Part shown: one piece after another, positions 18,156 through 26,425 of the stretch
How the letters are laid out: each line of letters starts with the position of its first letter
Position numbering within the stretch: position 1 is the first letter of the stretch
Assembly (NCBI GenBank): GCA_963556045.3
Contig: CAUVYA020000002.1
Location: 2,294,001 to 2,358,000 of the forward strand
Source of the DNA: UBA4781 sp963556045
Lineage (GTDB): Bacteria > Chloroflexota > Anaerolineae > Anaerolineales > Anaerolineaceae
Direction: 5' to 3'
DNA: 64,000 bases
Made by a program: the position numbers and the translations under genes
The notes under the pieces: model-generated
Told to the model about the DNA's origin: nothing
What the model saw: the letters and a program-made list of their open reading frames with translations, nothing else
Databases searched by the model: none

Positions 18156-20088
18156 GAAGTACCTGTAGGAATTCCGGGTAATTTTGTGTTCGTAAAATTT
18201 TCTCGACCTTTTTCTTTTCGTTCACGACATCGAATAATTTTTCATAAATTGCATTGAAATGCTGCTTTGAAGCAGGAGCCAGATGCAGCAGGAAGATTAA
18301 CTGCGCTTTCTCTGTTCCCCATGGGATGGATCTTGGAAGAATTGCGACCGCGATAAACGGATCATGACCCTCAATGTTGAGCGCATGTGGAATCGCGACC
18401 AGATTCCCAATGGCGGTGGAGAATATGGCTTCTCTTTCCATTACCGAGCGCGCATAGCCGCTGTCAACCAGATCCAATTGCTGCAAGTGATCGCACATAT
18501 TCTGGATGACGCTGCTTCGATCCGATGCCGGAATGCGCGTGAAGAAGATTTCGGGTCGGAAGAGGTTATAGAAAGCATCCTCGAAATATACGGATGATTT
18601 CGATCGCTTCACCTTCAGAAAATGACTGATCGCTGCAAGATCATCATCGTTGAGGACATGCCCGATATGAACCACAGGAATGGCAGGGTTCTCCAGGGGA
18701 ATGGTGCTGATGATGAAATCGGGCTCCTTCTGAATGGCTTGGTGGAGCAGAAAAGCAGGATACACGCCCATGATCTGAAGGGTATTGAAATTGCGCTGGA
18801 TCTTGACGGAAAGAAGCTGTGATCCGCCCATTCCCGTAGCACAGATGATGACAACTTTCTGCGGAGGCAGATCAGCAGCTATCATTGCTCTTTCGAGAGC
18901 CGCACACAGGTAGAGCGCGATGAACCCGATCTCATCTTCGTCAGGCATGATCTTGTACGCATCGTGAATGCTGTCTGAGATGGCAACTGCCATCTCCAGC
19001 GCCTGCGGGTATTCTTTTCTGATCTCATCCAGCGACGGGTTCTTGATATATGCTTTATGCGCGCTGTGCTGTACCAGAGAATGGATGTAGTGCACAAGGC
19101 TGTCTGCAAGCAGGTTGTCTTGTGATAAATCAACAGAGTAGATCGTTCTTAATTGCAGCAGGATATTCCGTACAAAGTGATCATATTCCCCGGTATTTTT
19201 TACAGAATCAGGAGCGGGGTCTTCATCCATCAAAGTGGATTGAGAAAGGAATCTCACCAGCCCCTTTTTTTCCGATTCCGGTATGTGATGGGTGGTTTTC
19301 TGTTCGATCTTGCCTGCCAGCAGCTCCACCAGAGCTGCGCTGCCGGGTTTGAGGGCGATTGGTTCTTCTCCATCTCCGTCTTCGAAAAGATGGTGATTTT
19401 CGAATCTCCACAGGGAAAAGGAAATATACATCAATAAATTGAGATATTCTGCATCGGAGATGGAATAAGAACTGCCGGGAAGCAGGTTGTGCAGGGTATC
19501 CTGAATAAGCACAATATCTTTCCTTTGTATGAGCCTCTGCAGGGCGGCGATGATGGTCGCTTCTTTAATGTCCTCAAAGCTCCAGAAATAATTGATCAGC
19601 GCGTATCGCATGGCGATCTCTTTGCCCTGCAGGATCAGGCTGCCATCTCTGGTTTTCAGCAGCTTCAACTTGTGGATCGTCAGCCACTTTTCTACTTCCT
19701 GCAGGTCTTTTTCGAGTGTCGAACGGGAAATGCAAAGCCTGTCCATCAGCTCGTCCATCGAAACCGCATCAGCTTTAAACAATAACTGATGGATGATGGC
19801 TTGAATTCTTTCGGCGGGCAGGGTGGGGGTAGATTTACTTCTGGAACATCGTGTATCGAAATACGAAGCAGCTTTGTCTTTATCTTCCAGTGCAATGCAG
19901 TACCCCTTGCTGGGAACGGATCGCAGGGGAATGTGGTGCTCTGAAAGCTCCTGAGCAAGCAGCTTGATGTCTTCGCGGATGGTCCTGGTGGTCACCCCGG
20001 TCACTTCCGCAAGGTCAGAAGCGGTTACATAACCGTCGTGATGGATGAGCGTTTCAAGAATGATCTGTGTTCGATCAACGGTTCGCAA
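18148..20088 (-). CDS. PRD-containing transcription activator (MtlR/ManR-like)
   Basis: This 646-residue modular regulator starts with an HTH_11 domain (residues 1-60, ASDLAEVTGVTTRTIRED). A second HTH follows (about 90-150), then two PTS regulation domains with conserved histidines, an EIIB-like domain (ICATGMGGSQLLS, about 420) and a C-terminal EIIA-like domain with AIPHALN near 580. Proteins of this plan activate PTS operons when their PRDs are unphosphorylated at particular sites, meaning substrate is being transported. It is the first gene of the PTS/mannosidase operon, so autoregulation is likely. Confidence 0.9.
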   Translation of the reverse strand: MRTVDRTQIILETLIHHDGYVTASDLAEVTGVTTRTIREDIKLLAQELSEHHIPLRSVPSKGYCIALEDKDKAASYFDTRCSRSKSTPTLPAERIQAIIHQLLFKADAVSMDELMDRLCISRSTLEKDLQEVEKWLTIHKLKLLKTRDGSLILQGKEIAMRYALINYFWSFEDIKEATIIAALQRLIQRKDIVLIQDTLHNLLPGSSYSISDAEYLNLLMYISFSLWRFENHHLFEDGDGEEPIALKPGSAALVELLAGKIEQKTTHHIPESEKKGLVRFLSQSTLMDEDPAPDSVKNTGEYDHFVRNILLQLRTIYSVDLSQDNLLADSLVHYIHSLVQHSAHKAYIKNPSLDEIRKEYPQALEMAVAISDSIHDAYKIMPDEDEIGFIALYLCAALERAMIAADLPPQKVVIICATGMGGSQLLSVKIQRNFNTLQIMGVYPAFLLHQAIQKEPDFIISTIPLENPAIPVVHIGHVLNDDDLAAISHFLKVKRSKSSVYFEDAFYNLFRPEIFFTRIPASDRSSVIQNMCDHLQQLDLVDSGYARSVMEREAIFSTAIGNLVAIPHALNIEGHDPFIAVAILPRSIPWGTEKAQLIFLLHLAPASKQHFNAIYEKLFDVVNEKKKVEKILRTQNYPEFLQVLHE

Positions 20089-20214
20089 AGGCTTACTCCC
20101 ATAATGAGGAAGGTGAGCGGGTCATCTCCCGGAAAATTGCATCTTTAAAGATTGTATCAATTTGGAAGTGGCATTGCAGGTATATTTTTTCAGGAATGAT
20201 TGCGGAAATGCGCA

Positions 20215-20241
20215 TAACAAAAAAGCCCGTGAAGGGCTTTT
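20215..20241 (-). terminator. Rho-independent terminator of tRNA-Glu
   Basis: AAAAGCCC (20221-20228) pairs with GGGCTTTT (20234-20241). On the minus strand the stem is followed by six T residues. It lies a few bases past the tRNA 3' end and ends that short transcript. Confidence 0.8.
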
Positions 20242-20246
20242 GCGGT

Positions 20247-20322
20247 TGGTGCCCCCATGGAGATTCGAACTCCAGTTTTAGCCTTGAAAGGGCTGCGTCC
20301 TGGTCCTCTAGACGATGGGGGC
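20247..20322 (-). tRNA. tRNA-Glu (anticodon TTC), CCA encoded
   Basis: The minus strand folds as a complete cloverleaf. The acceptor GCCCCCA pairs with TGGGGGC, the anticodon stem CAGCC/GGCTA encloses loop CTTTCAA (anticodon TTC), and the T arm TGGAG-TTCGAAT-CTCCA is perfect. Discriminator A and an encoded CCA follow. Confidence 0.95.
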
Positions 20323-20387
20323 AGAGAGGAGTATTTTAACATTTGATTTTCTACCGGTCAAGCGATTGGTACCCCAATTTGGAAGAT

Positions 20388-21062
20388 TCAATACGATAGC
20401 GGCTGGATATTTTGCGCGCTGTTTATGGCAGGATTGTTGATGGCAGTGCTGACGGGATATGCCAGCATGGAATCTGCCGGGTAAGGGACTAAAAACTCTG
20501 CAAGGGCAGCGGCATCCTTTTCCAGCAGCCATGCCCAGCAGTTGCTTTTGTCAAGGATGACTGGCATGCGGTTGTGCATCTCCCCCACCAGGCTGTTGGG
20601 GGTGGTGGTGATGATGGTGCAGGAATGTACCGGCGGGGCATCCTTTGCCGGTCGCCAGCTTTCCCACAAACCGGCGAAGAAGAACGGTTTGTGATCGCGC
20701 AGATGGAAGTAATACGGTACTTTTGGGGCTTTGGCAGTGGAGCCTTTCTGCCATTCGTAGAAGCCATCCGCCAGGATCAGGCAGCGGCGCTGTTGAAAGG
20801 CAGCCCGAAATGAGGGTTTTTCTGCCAGCGTTTCGGAACGCGCGTTGATCAGGCGGTTGCCGACTGTCTCGTCTTTTGACCAGAAGGGGATCAGCCCCCA
20901 GCGCATCATTTCCACCGCACGAGCTTGTTCATCAATTACCACAGGCACCATCTGGGTGGGAGCGGTATTGTAGTTGATCTTCCAATCCACTGTGATAGTA
21001 TGCAGGTCAAATTCTTCCTGCCAGGCTGCCGGTTCAAGGGTGATGGTAAATCTTCCGCACAT
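20388..21062 (-). CDS. SRAP (SOS response-associated peptidase, YedK/HMCES) family protein
   Basis: The 224-residue product begins MCGRFT. Cysteine 2, exposed after removal of the first methionine, is the residue that in YedK/HMCES forms a thiazolidine crosslink with abasic sites in single-stranded DNA. Other family marks are ARSETLAEKPSFR, GFYEWQ and the MHNRMPVIL motif with the active histidine. It protects abasic sites during replication. No SOS box is obvious before it. It stands alone between tRNA-Glu and ftcD. Confidence 0.93.
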   Translation of the reverse strand: MCGRFTITLEPAAWQEEFDLHTITVDWKINYNTAPTQMVPVVIDEQARAVEMMRWGLIPFWSKDETVGNRLINARSETLAEKPSFRAAFQQRRCLILADGFYEWQKGSTAKAPKVPYYFHLRDHKPFFFAGLWESWRPAKDAPPVHSCTIITTTPNSLVGEMHNRMPVILDKSNCWAWLLEKDAAALAEFLVPYPADSMLAYPVSTAINNPAINSAQNIQPLSY

Positions 21063-21228
21063 GGTACCTTCATTATAAAAAATTGCGGGCTGCAGGGCAA
21101 GCAGCAGCTAAGGATCGTTATCTGTTCATCACATCAGAAAGAAGGGAATAAAATCCAGCCAGGTTTGGATAAGCGGGCTTTTTCTCCTTAACATCACGGT
21201 TTATAATCTTCCCATACGAGGAAAACAC

Positions 21229-22776
21229 ATGAGCAAACAACTGGTAGAATGCATCCCCAATTTTTCTGAAGCCCACCGCCCCGAGGTGGTGGAAAAGATC
21301 GCGGCTGCCATCCTGGCTGTGCCGGGTGTGCAGATCCTGGATCGTCATTCCGACAGCGACCACAACCGCACCGTGCTGACCCTGCTGGGAGAGCCGCAGG
21401 CGGTCGAGCAGGCTGTCTTTGAAGGCATGCGGCAAGCCGCAGCTTTGATCGACATGGATAGCCATGAAGGAGAACATCCGCGCATCGGAGCCACCGATGT
21501 GGTGCCCTTTGTCCCCATTCGGGAGATAGGGATGAGCGAATGTGTTGAGATCGCGCGCCGGCTGGCAGCCCGCGTGGCGGGTGAACTGGATATCCCGGTC
21601 TATTTGTATGAAGAAGCTGCCACACGCCCGGATCGCGTCAACCTGGAAGACATCCGCCGCGGGCAGTATGAGGGATTAAAGGAAGAGATAGCTGTTAATC
21701 CAGAGAAGAAGCCGGATTTTGGTCCTGCAAAAATGGGCAAAGCGGGCGCGACCGTCATCGGGGCGCGCTATCCTCTGATCGCATTCAATGTCTATCTCAC
21801 TACCGATGAGGTGGATATTGCCAAAAAGATCGCCCGGCAGGTACGTCATTCATCAGGCGGTTTCCGTTTTGTGAAAGCCATGGGCGTGCTGGTGGAAGGG
21901 CGCGCGCAGGTTTCGATGAATCTGACCAATTTCTCAAAAACTCCCATCGCGCAGGTGATGGAATTCATCCGGCGCGAAGCGCAGCGCTACGGTGTGGAAG
22001 TGCACCACAGCGAACTGGTGGGATTGATCCCGCAAAAGGCGCTCACCGACGCAGCGGTATGGTATCTGCAGTTGGACCAATATGAAGATCACCAGATCCT
22101 AGAAAACAAACTGATGGCATCCTCGGCACCAGCAGAGCAAGCCGCAGCCGCTTCCGAATATGCGTTTCTGGACGCTCTGGCGAGTTCCAGCCCCACCCCC
22201 GGTGGAGGGTCGGCAGCCGCCTGGACCTGTGCCGAAGCGGCGGCGCTGGTGAGCATGGTTGCGCGTTTGACGGTTGGCAAGAAAAAATATCAGGCGGTCG
22301 AATCGCAAATGTGGACGCTGATCGAACAGGCAGAACCTTTGCGTGAGCAGTTGCAGGACGCAGTAGCTGAAGACGCCGACGCGTTTGAACAGGTCATGCA
22401 GGCTTTTAAATTACCCAAAGACACGAAAGAACAGCTTGAAACACGGCGTGCCGCCGTACAGCAGGCGACCCTGCTGGCAGCCACTGTGCCGCTGGAGACA
22501 GCCACAAAAGCGCTGACTGTCATGCGCCTGGCGGAGATCGCGGTTGAGAAGGGTAATGTAAATGCTATTACGGATGCAGCAACCGCCGCCCATCTGGCGG
22601 CGGCAGGGCTGACAGCCGCCGCTGCCAATGTCAGTGTCAATATTGCCGGACTGGAAGATGAAAAGAAACGCACCGAATTTCAGAGCGAGTTGGAAGCTTT
22701 AAAACGGGAAAAAGAAGCTATACTTACGCGGGTGGCACAGCTAGTCACTGAGCGCTCACAAATAACATTGATCTAA
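21229..22776 (+). CDS. ftcD: Bifunctional glutamate formiminotransferase / formiminotetrahydrofolate cyclodeaminase
   Basis: The 515-residue protein joins two domains. Residues 1 to about 290 are the formiminotransferase (LVECIPNFSEAHRPEVVEKI, HSDSDHNRTVLTL, HEGEHPRIGATDVVPFVP). Residues about 310-500 are the helical cyclodeaminase (FLDALASSSPTPGGGSAAA, VNAITDAATAAHLA). It moves the formimino group of N-formiminoglutamate from histidine breakdown to tetrahydrofolate and then releases ammonia. The fused form resembles the animal enzyme; many bacteria have one domain only. No other hut genes are in the window. Confidence 0.95.
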   Translation: MSKQLVECIPNFSEAHRPEVVEKIAAAILAVPGVQILDRHSDSDHNRTVLTLLGEPQAVEQAVFEGMRQAAALIDMDSHEGEHPRIGATDVVPFVPIREIGMSECVEIARRLAARVAGELDIPVYLYEEAATRPDRVNLEDIRRGQYEGLKEEIAVNPEKKPDFGPAKMGKAGATVIGARYPLIAFNVYLTTDEVDIAKKIARQVRHSSGGFRFVKAMGVLVEGRAQVSMNLTNFSKTPIAQVMEFIRREAQRYGVEVHHSELVGLIPQKALTDAAVWYLQLDQYEDHQILENKLMASSAPAEQAAAASEYAFLDALASSSPTPGGGSAAAWTCAEAAALVSMVARLTVGKKKYQAVESQMWTLIEQAEPLREQLQDAVAEDADAFEQVMQAFKLPKDTKEQLETRRAAVQQATLLAATVPLETATKALTVMRLAEIAVEKGNVNAITDAATAAHLAAAGLTAAAANVSVNIAGLEDEKKRTEFQSELEALKREKEAILTRVAQLVTERSQITLI

Positions 22777-22790
22777 GGATGTATGGCTGC

Positions 22791-24431
22791 ATGAAAATAG
22801 GGAACCGTTTATTTTTAAGTATATTTATTTTGATCTATCTTCTCTCCGCATGCGCACCGCAGAACGAAGCTGCACAGGCAACACAGATCCTTGTTGAACC
22901 GAGCGCAACACCTGAGGAGCTTACTTACAGTGTATGGCTGGCGCCCTATCTGCCTGAACAGATCCGTGAACAGTTTACCCTGCCTGCAGGGGTGATGCTG
23001 GCTGATGCACAGGAAGAAGCGCATATCTGGATGGATGTCGGCGGAGACCTGGCAGTCAGTCAATGGGTGTATGCGCTGGCGGCTCCATTTCCCACAGTAA
23101 CAGATGCAATAACCACACAGCAGTTAAAGAAAGTCTGGCAGGGCGAAGTAGAGGAAGGTTTCCCGCTTCAAATATTGCTGGTGGATGGCAATACCAAGGC
23201 GATTTTTGAAAAGGTATGGGGAGTCCCTTCCAGCGCCACCGTGCATTTAACGGACGCGAACAGCTTACTCGCCACTGCCTGGAGCGAAGATGGCGCCTGG
23301 GCGATCATCCCATTTGAAGATCTGGAAACACGCTGGAAAGTGATCACGATTGATGATATCTCTCCTCTGGATGATGATTTTTCACCCGGCACGTACGCGC
23401 TGACCGTCACATTTTCATTGCTGGGGCGAGCAGATGACCTGCAGGCTTTCTCTGACCTTCTGGCAGCATCGGGCGCCACGCTGGTGCCGGCGACCAATCG
23501 CGATGCAGACAGGATCACCACCATTGCCATGACCGGTGTTACCGCGCTGGTGCGTGGTACCGCGTATATGATGGAAAAATACGGCATGACCTACCCGGCG
23601 CTGGATATCGGAGACATACTGCGCTCTGCGGATATCACCCATATCAGCAATGAGATCCCCTTCACCGAATCCTGTCCCAACCCCTTTTATAACGCCGCCA
23701 ACGATGCCAATCTGGTCTTCTGCAGCAAGCCGGACTATATCAATCTGCTGGATTCGGTCGGCACGGATGTGGTGGAGCTGACCGGAGACCATTTCCGTGA
23801 TTGGGGTGCGGATGCCATGCTGTACACACTGGAACTGTACGATCAGCGCGGCTGGCAATATTACGGGGGCGGGCGCAACCTGGCGGAGGGACAGCAGCCG
23901 GCTTATTTTGAACATAACGGCAACAAGATTGCTTTTATCGGCTGCAATGCCAAACCCGAAGGCTATGCCACCGCGGATGTGGATTATCCGGGAGCGGTGC
24001 ACTGTGATATGGATGCGATGACCGCGCAGATCAAAGAAGCCAGAGCCAATGGTTACATTCCGGTGGTGACATTTCAGCATGTGGAATACTATGATTATGC
24101 TGCCAGCCCTTATCTTGTGACCGATTTTCACCAGGTGGCTGAAGCAGGGGCTGCCATTGTCAGCGGCAGCCAGGCGCACCAACCGCATGCTTTTGAATTC
24201 TATCGCGGTGCGTTTTTACACTATGGATTGGGTAACCTTTTCTTTGACCAGTATGGGGAAGGTTATGCCCAGCGCCAGGCGTTCATCGATCGCTATGTGA
24301 TCTACGATGGGCGTGTTATCAGCACGGATCTGATCACGATCATGTTCGTGGATATGGCTCGCCCGCGTTTGATGCTGCCCGAGGAGCGCCAGGATTTATT
24401 GGAGACCATCTTCTACGCAAGTGGATGGTAA
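22791..24431 (+). CDS. CapA-family lipoprotein (PGA_cap metallophosphatase fold)
   Basis: About 546 residues. A lipoprotein signal ends in YLLSAC, then comes a solute-binding-like region (about 40-230, similar in style to phosphate-binding domains). The C-terminal two-thirds match the CapA/PGA_cap family: MTGVTALVRG, SNEIPFT, LTGDHFRDWG, FIGCNAKPEG and SGSQAHQPHAFEF. CapA takes part in poly-gamma-glutamate capsule synthesis, but single CapA-like lipoproteins with unknown roles are common. No capB/capC neighbours are present, so capsule synthesis is uncertain. ATG 22779 is also in frame; 22791 has better ribosome-site spacing. Confidence 0.75.
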   Translation: MKIGNRLFLSIFILIYLLSACAPQNEAAQATQILVEPSATPEELTYSVWLAPYLPEQIREQFTLPAGVMLADAQEEAHIWMDVGGDLAVSQWVYALAAPFPTVTDAITTQQLKKVWQGEVEEGFPLQILLVDGNTKAIFEKVWGVPSSATVHLTDANSLLATAWSEDGAWAIIPFEDLETRWKVITIDDISPLDDDFSPGTYALTVTFSLLGRADDLQAFSDLLAASGATLVPATNRDADRITTIAMTGVTALVRGTAYMMEKYGMTYPALDIGDILRSADITHISNEIPFTESCPNPFYNAANDANLVFCSKPDYINLLDSVGTDVVELTGDHFRDWGADAMLYTLELYDQRGWQYYGGGRNLAEGQQPAYFEHNGNKIAFIGCNAKPEGYATADVDYPGAVHCDMDAMTAQIKEARANGYIPVVTFQHVEYYDYAASPYLVTDFHQVAEAGAAIVSGSQAHQPHAFEFYRGAFLHYGLGNLFFDQYGEGYAQRQAFIDRYVIYDGRVISTDLITIMFVDMARPRLMLPEERQDLLETIFYASGW

Positions 24432-24466
24432 TATTTATAATATTGTTTATTGACAAAGGAGAAGAG

Positions 24467-25021
24467 ATGGGATTACTACCGGATTTCAAGATACGCGAAT
24501 ACGCAAAACAACAGGCGATGATCGAACCATTTGTAGATGGTCAGGTGCGCGATGGCAAGATCTCTTACGGTCTTTCTTCGTACGGGTATGATATCCGCGT
24601 GGCAGACGAGTTCAAGATCTTCACCAATGTATACACCACCGTTGTTGACCCCAAGAAATTCGATATTCATTCCATGGTGGATTTTCAGGGAGAGGTTTGC
24701 ATCATTCCCCCCAATTCCTTCGCGCTGGCGCGCACGGTGGAGTATTTCCACATCCCACGCGGTGTGCTGACCGTCTGCGTAGGGAAAAGCACCTACGCCC
24801 GCTGCGGGATCATCGTCAACGTTACTCCTTTCGAGCCGGAATGGGAAGGCTACGCGACCCTCGAGATCTCCAATACCACTCCACTGCCAGCCAGGATCTA
24901 TGCCAATGAGGGTATTGCGCAGGTATTGTTCTTTGAAGGAGATGGGGTTTGTGAGACATCCTATGCTGATAAAAAAGGGAAGTATCAGGCACAGCAAAAC
25001 ATCGTTCTTCCTAAACTATAG
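24467..25021 (+). CDS. dcd: dCTP deaminase
   Basis: The 184-residue protein has the dCTP deaminase core: SSYGYDIRVADEF, VGKSTYARCGI and the catalytic glutamate in IYANEGIAQVLFF. It converts dCTP to dUTP for dTMP synthesis. The open frame extends back to 24425, but AAGGAG lies 5-6 bases before ATG 24467, and that start matches family length. It follows the CapA gene and precedes a membrane protein with 8 bases between, probably without functional connection. Confidence 0.94.
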   Translation: MGLLPDFKIREYAKQQAMIEPFVDGQVRDGKISYGLSSYGYDIRVADEFKIFTNVYTTVVDPKKFDIHSMVDFQGEVCIIPPNSFALARTVEYFHIPRGVLTVCVGKSTYARCGIIVNVTPFEPEWEGYATLEISNTTPLPARIYANEGIAQVLFFEGDGVCETSYADKKGKYQAQQNIVLPKL

Positions 25022-25029
25022 GGCAGCCG

Positions 25030-26142
25030 GTGAAGAAGAGCGTTAAGCGACCGATTCGACAGCTTGTTCGCAGGGTCGCTGCGGAACGCTATATTCTCAT
25101 CGTGCTGCTTTGTCTATCCGCTTCGGTTTCTGTCACACGCTTATTCCTTGAATTGAGCGGTTATCCTCAACTGGGAAATGCGGAGCTGCATATTGCGCAT
25201 GTGTTGTGGGGCGGGCTGGCTTTAATGGCTGCTGCCTTATTATCATTATTATTTGCCAATCGGCGTGTGCTGGATATCAGCGCAATTTTCACCGGTATCG
25301 GAATGGGACTATTCATTGATGAAGTCGGGAAATTTATTACCCAGAACAATGATTATTTCTATCCGGCAGCCGCACCCATCGTGTATGTTTTCTTTTTGAT
25401 CACGTTGTGGATCTATATAATGGCTCGTTCTCGACGGAAACAAAGCGCACGTTCCATACTGTATGAGGTTGTGGCAGTACTGGGAGAATATCTTGATAAA
25501 GACCTCTCTACAGTGGAGAAACAGCGTGTTGTAGAGCAGTTGCAGCAGGCACGCGCTTTAGATGCAGATCAGGAATACACAGCGCTCCTCACTTCTCTGC
25601 ACGATTTTTTTGATAACGAGCAGGTGCTGCTGGTGGAACACCATGATGATTTTCTTGCCCGACTGAAAAACAAATATGAAAAGATCGAACAGCAGCATCT
25701 CCCACGAAAAACATTTCGCAGGGTGGTTGTGATCGCGATGATATTGTGGGGTGCAATTGCCATCATCTATCCTTTTCTTTCGCTTAATTTCTCCAACAAT
25801 CAGGCTATCCTTTCAGGATTGTGGGCTGAATTGATCAATGCACAATTACCGCTGCTGTCTGAGAGCAGCGTTCTTTTACTGGTGCGTTTGGTTGGTGAAG
25901 TATTAGTGGGATTTTTATTAGTGGGCAGCTCATTTTTATTGAGTACTGGTAAAGAGATCACAGCCATAAAGATTGCCTACACAACTTTATTGATTTCGAT
26001 AAGCGGCATCTATTTACTGGTATTTTATTACGATCAATTTTCAGCAATCGTGTTTGTGCTGATCCAGTTTGTGGTTTTTGGATTGGTGGCACGCTATCGA
26101 AAACGTTTCATTTCCCCTGTTTTTTCTGATACTCTTCCATAA
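25030..26142 (+). CDS. Conserved multi-pass membrane protein, function unknown
   Basis: The gene starts with GTG 8 bases after dcd. The 370-residue product has three or four N-terminal membrane segments (from about residue 22, with LHIAHVLWGG and FIDEVGKFIT motifs). A soluble helical section of about 90 residues (DKDLSTVEKQRVVEQLQ) follows, then four C-terminal membrane segments. The HIAHVLWG plus FIDEVGKF pattern recurs in unnamed bacterial membrane proteins. The conserved His and Glu/Asp in membrane segments could be functional, but no activity can be assigned. Confidence 0.7.
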   Translation: MKKSVKRPIRQLVRRVAAERYILIVLLCLSASVSVTRLFLELSGYPQLGNAELHIAHVLWGGLALMAAALLSLLFANRRVLDISAIFTGIGMGLFIDEVGKFITQNNDYFYPAAAPIVYVFFLITLWIYIMARSRRKQSARSILYEVVAVLGEYLDKDLSTVEKQRVVEQLQQARALDADQEYTALLTSLHDFFDNEQVLLVEHHDDFLARLKNKYEKIEQQHLPRKTFRRVVVIAMILWGAIAIIYPFLSLNFSNNQAILSGLWAELINAQLPLLSESSVLLLVRLVGEVLVGFLLVGSSFLLSTGKEITAIKIAYTTLLISISGIYLLVFYYDQFSAIVFVLIQFVVFGLVARYRKRFISPVFSDTLP

Positions 26143-26165
26143 TATTCACAAAATATATCTCAGCA

Positions 26166-26196
26166 TTGACCATAAAAAAATATTAGTATATACTAA
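26166..26196 (+). promoter_or_regulatory. feoAB promoter with DtxR-like palindrome over the -10
   Basis: TTGACC (26166-26171), a 17-base spacer and TATACT (26189-26194) form a near-consensus promoter. The perfect 14-bp palindrome TTAGTATATACTAA (26183-26196) covers the -10. Its TTAG/CTAA ends resemble sites of DtxR/IdeR/MntR metal repressors. The predicted start, about 7 bases on, is the A of the feoA ATG. Confidence 0.7.
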
Positions 26197-26200
26197 CCAA

Positions 26201-26425
26201 ATGAATTTTCTACAAGTAAAGAATGGCACCTGGGTTAGGGTTATTGGATTTAAAGGCGGTTGGGGGATGCAGCGAAATTTCATGCAGATGGGTTTTCTAC
26301 CGGGCAATACTGCGCGAATTATTCGAATGGCTCCTTTCCATGGACCTTTGTTAATAGAAGTCGATGGGCGCGAGATCGTAATTGGTCGTAATGTGGCACG
26401 CCACATTCTTGTGGAGGAGATCTGA
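26201..26425 (+). CDS. feoA: FeoA-like protein, predicted leaderless
   Basis: This 74-residue SH3-like FeoA domain (GFKGGWGMQRNFMQMGFLPGN, near residues 15-35) is the usual cytosolic partner of the ferrous iron transporter FeoB. The frame is open far upstream, but ATG 26201 gives the normal family start. There is no ribosome site before it, and a strong promoter places the transcript start on this ATG. The stop codon overlaps the feoB start, so the two are translated together. Confidence 0.85.
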   Translation: MNFLQVKNGTWVRVIGFKGGWGMQRNFMQMGFLPGNTARIIRMAPFHGPLLIEVDGREIVIGRNVARHILVEEI

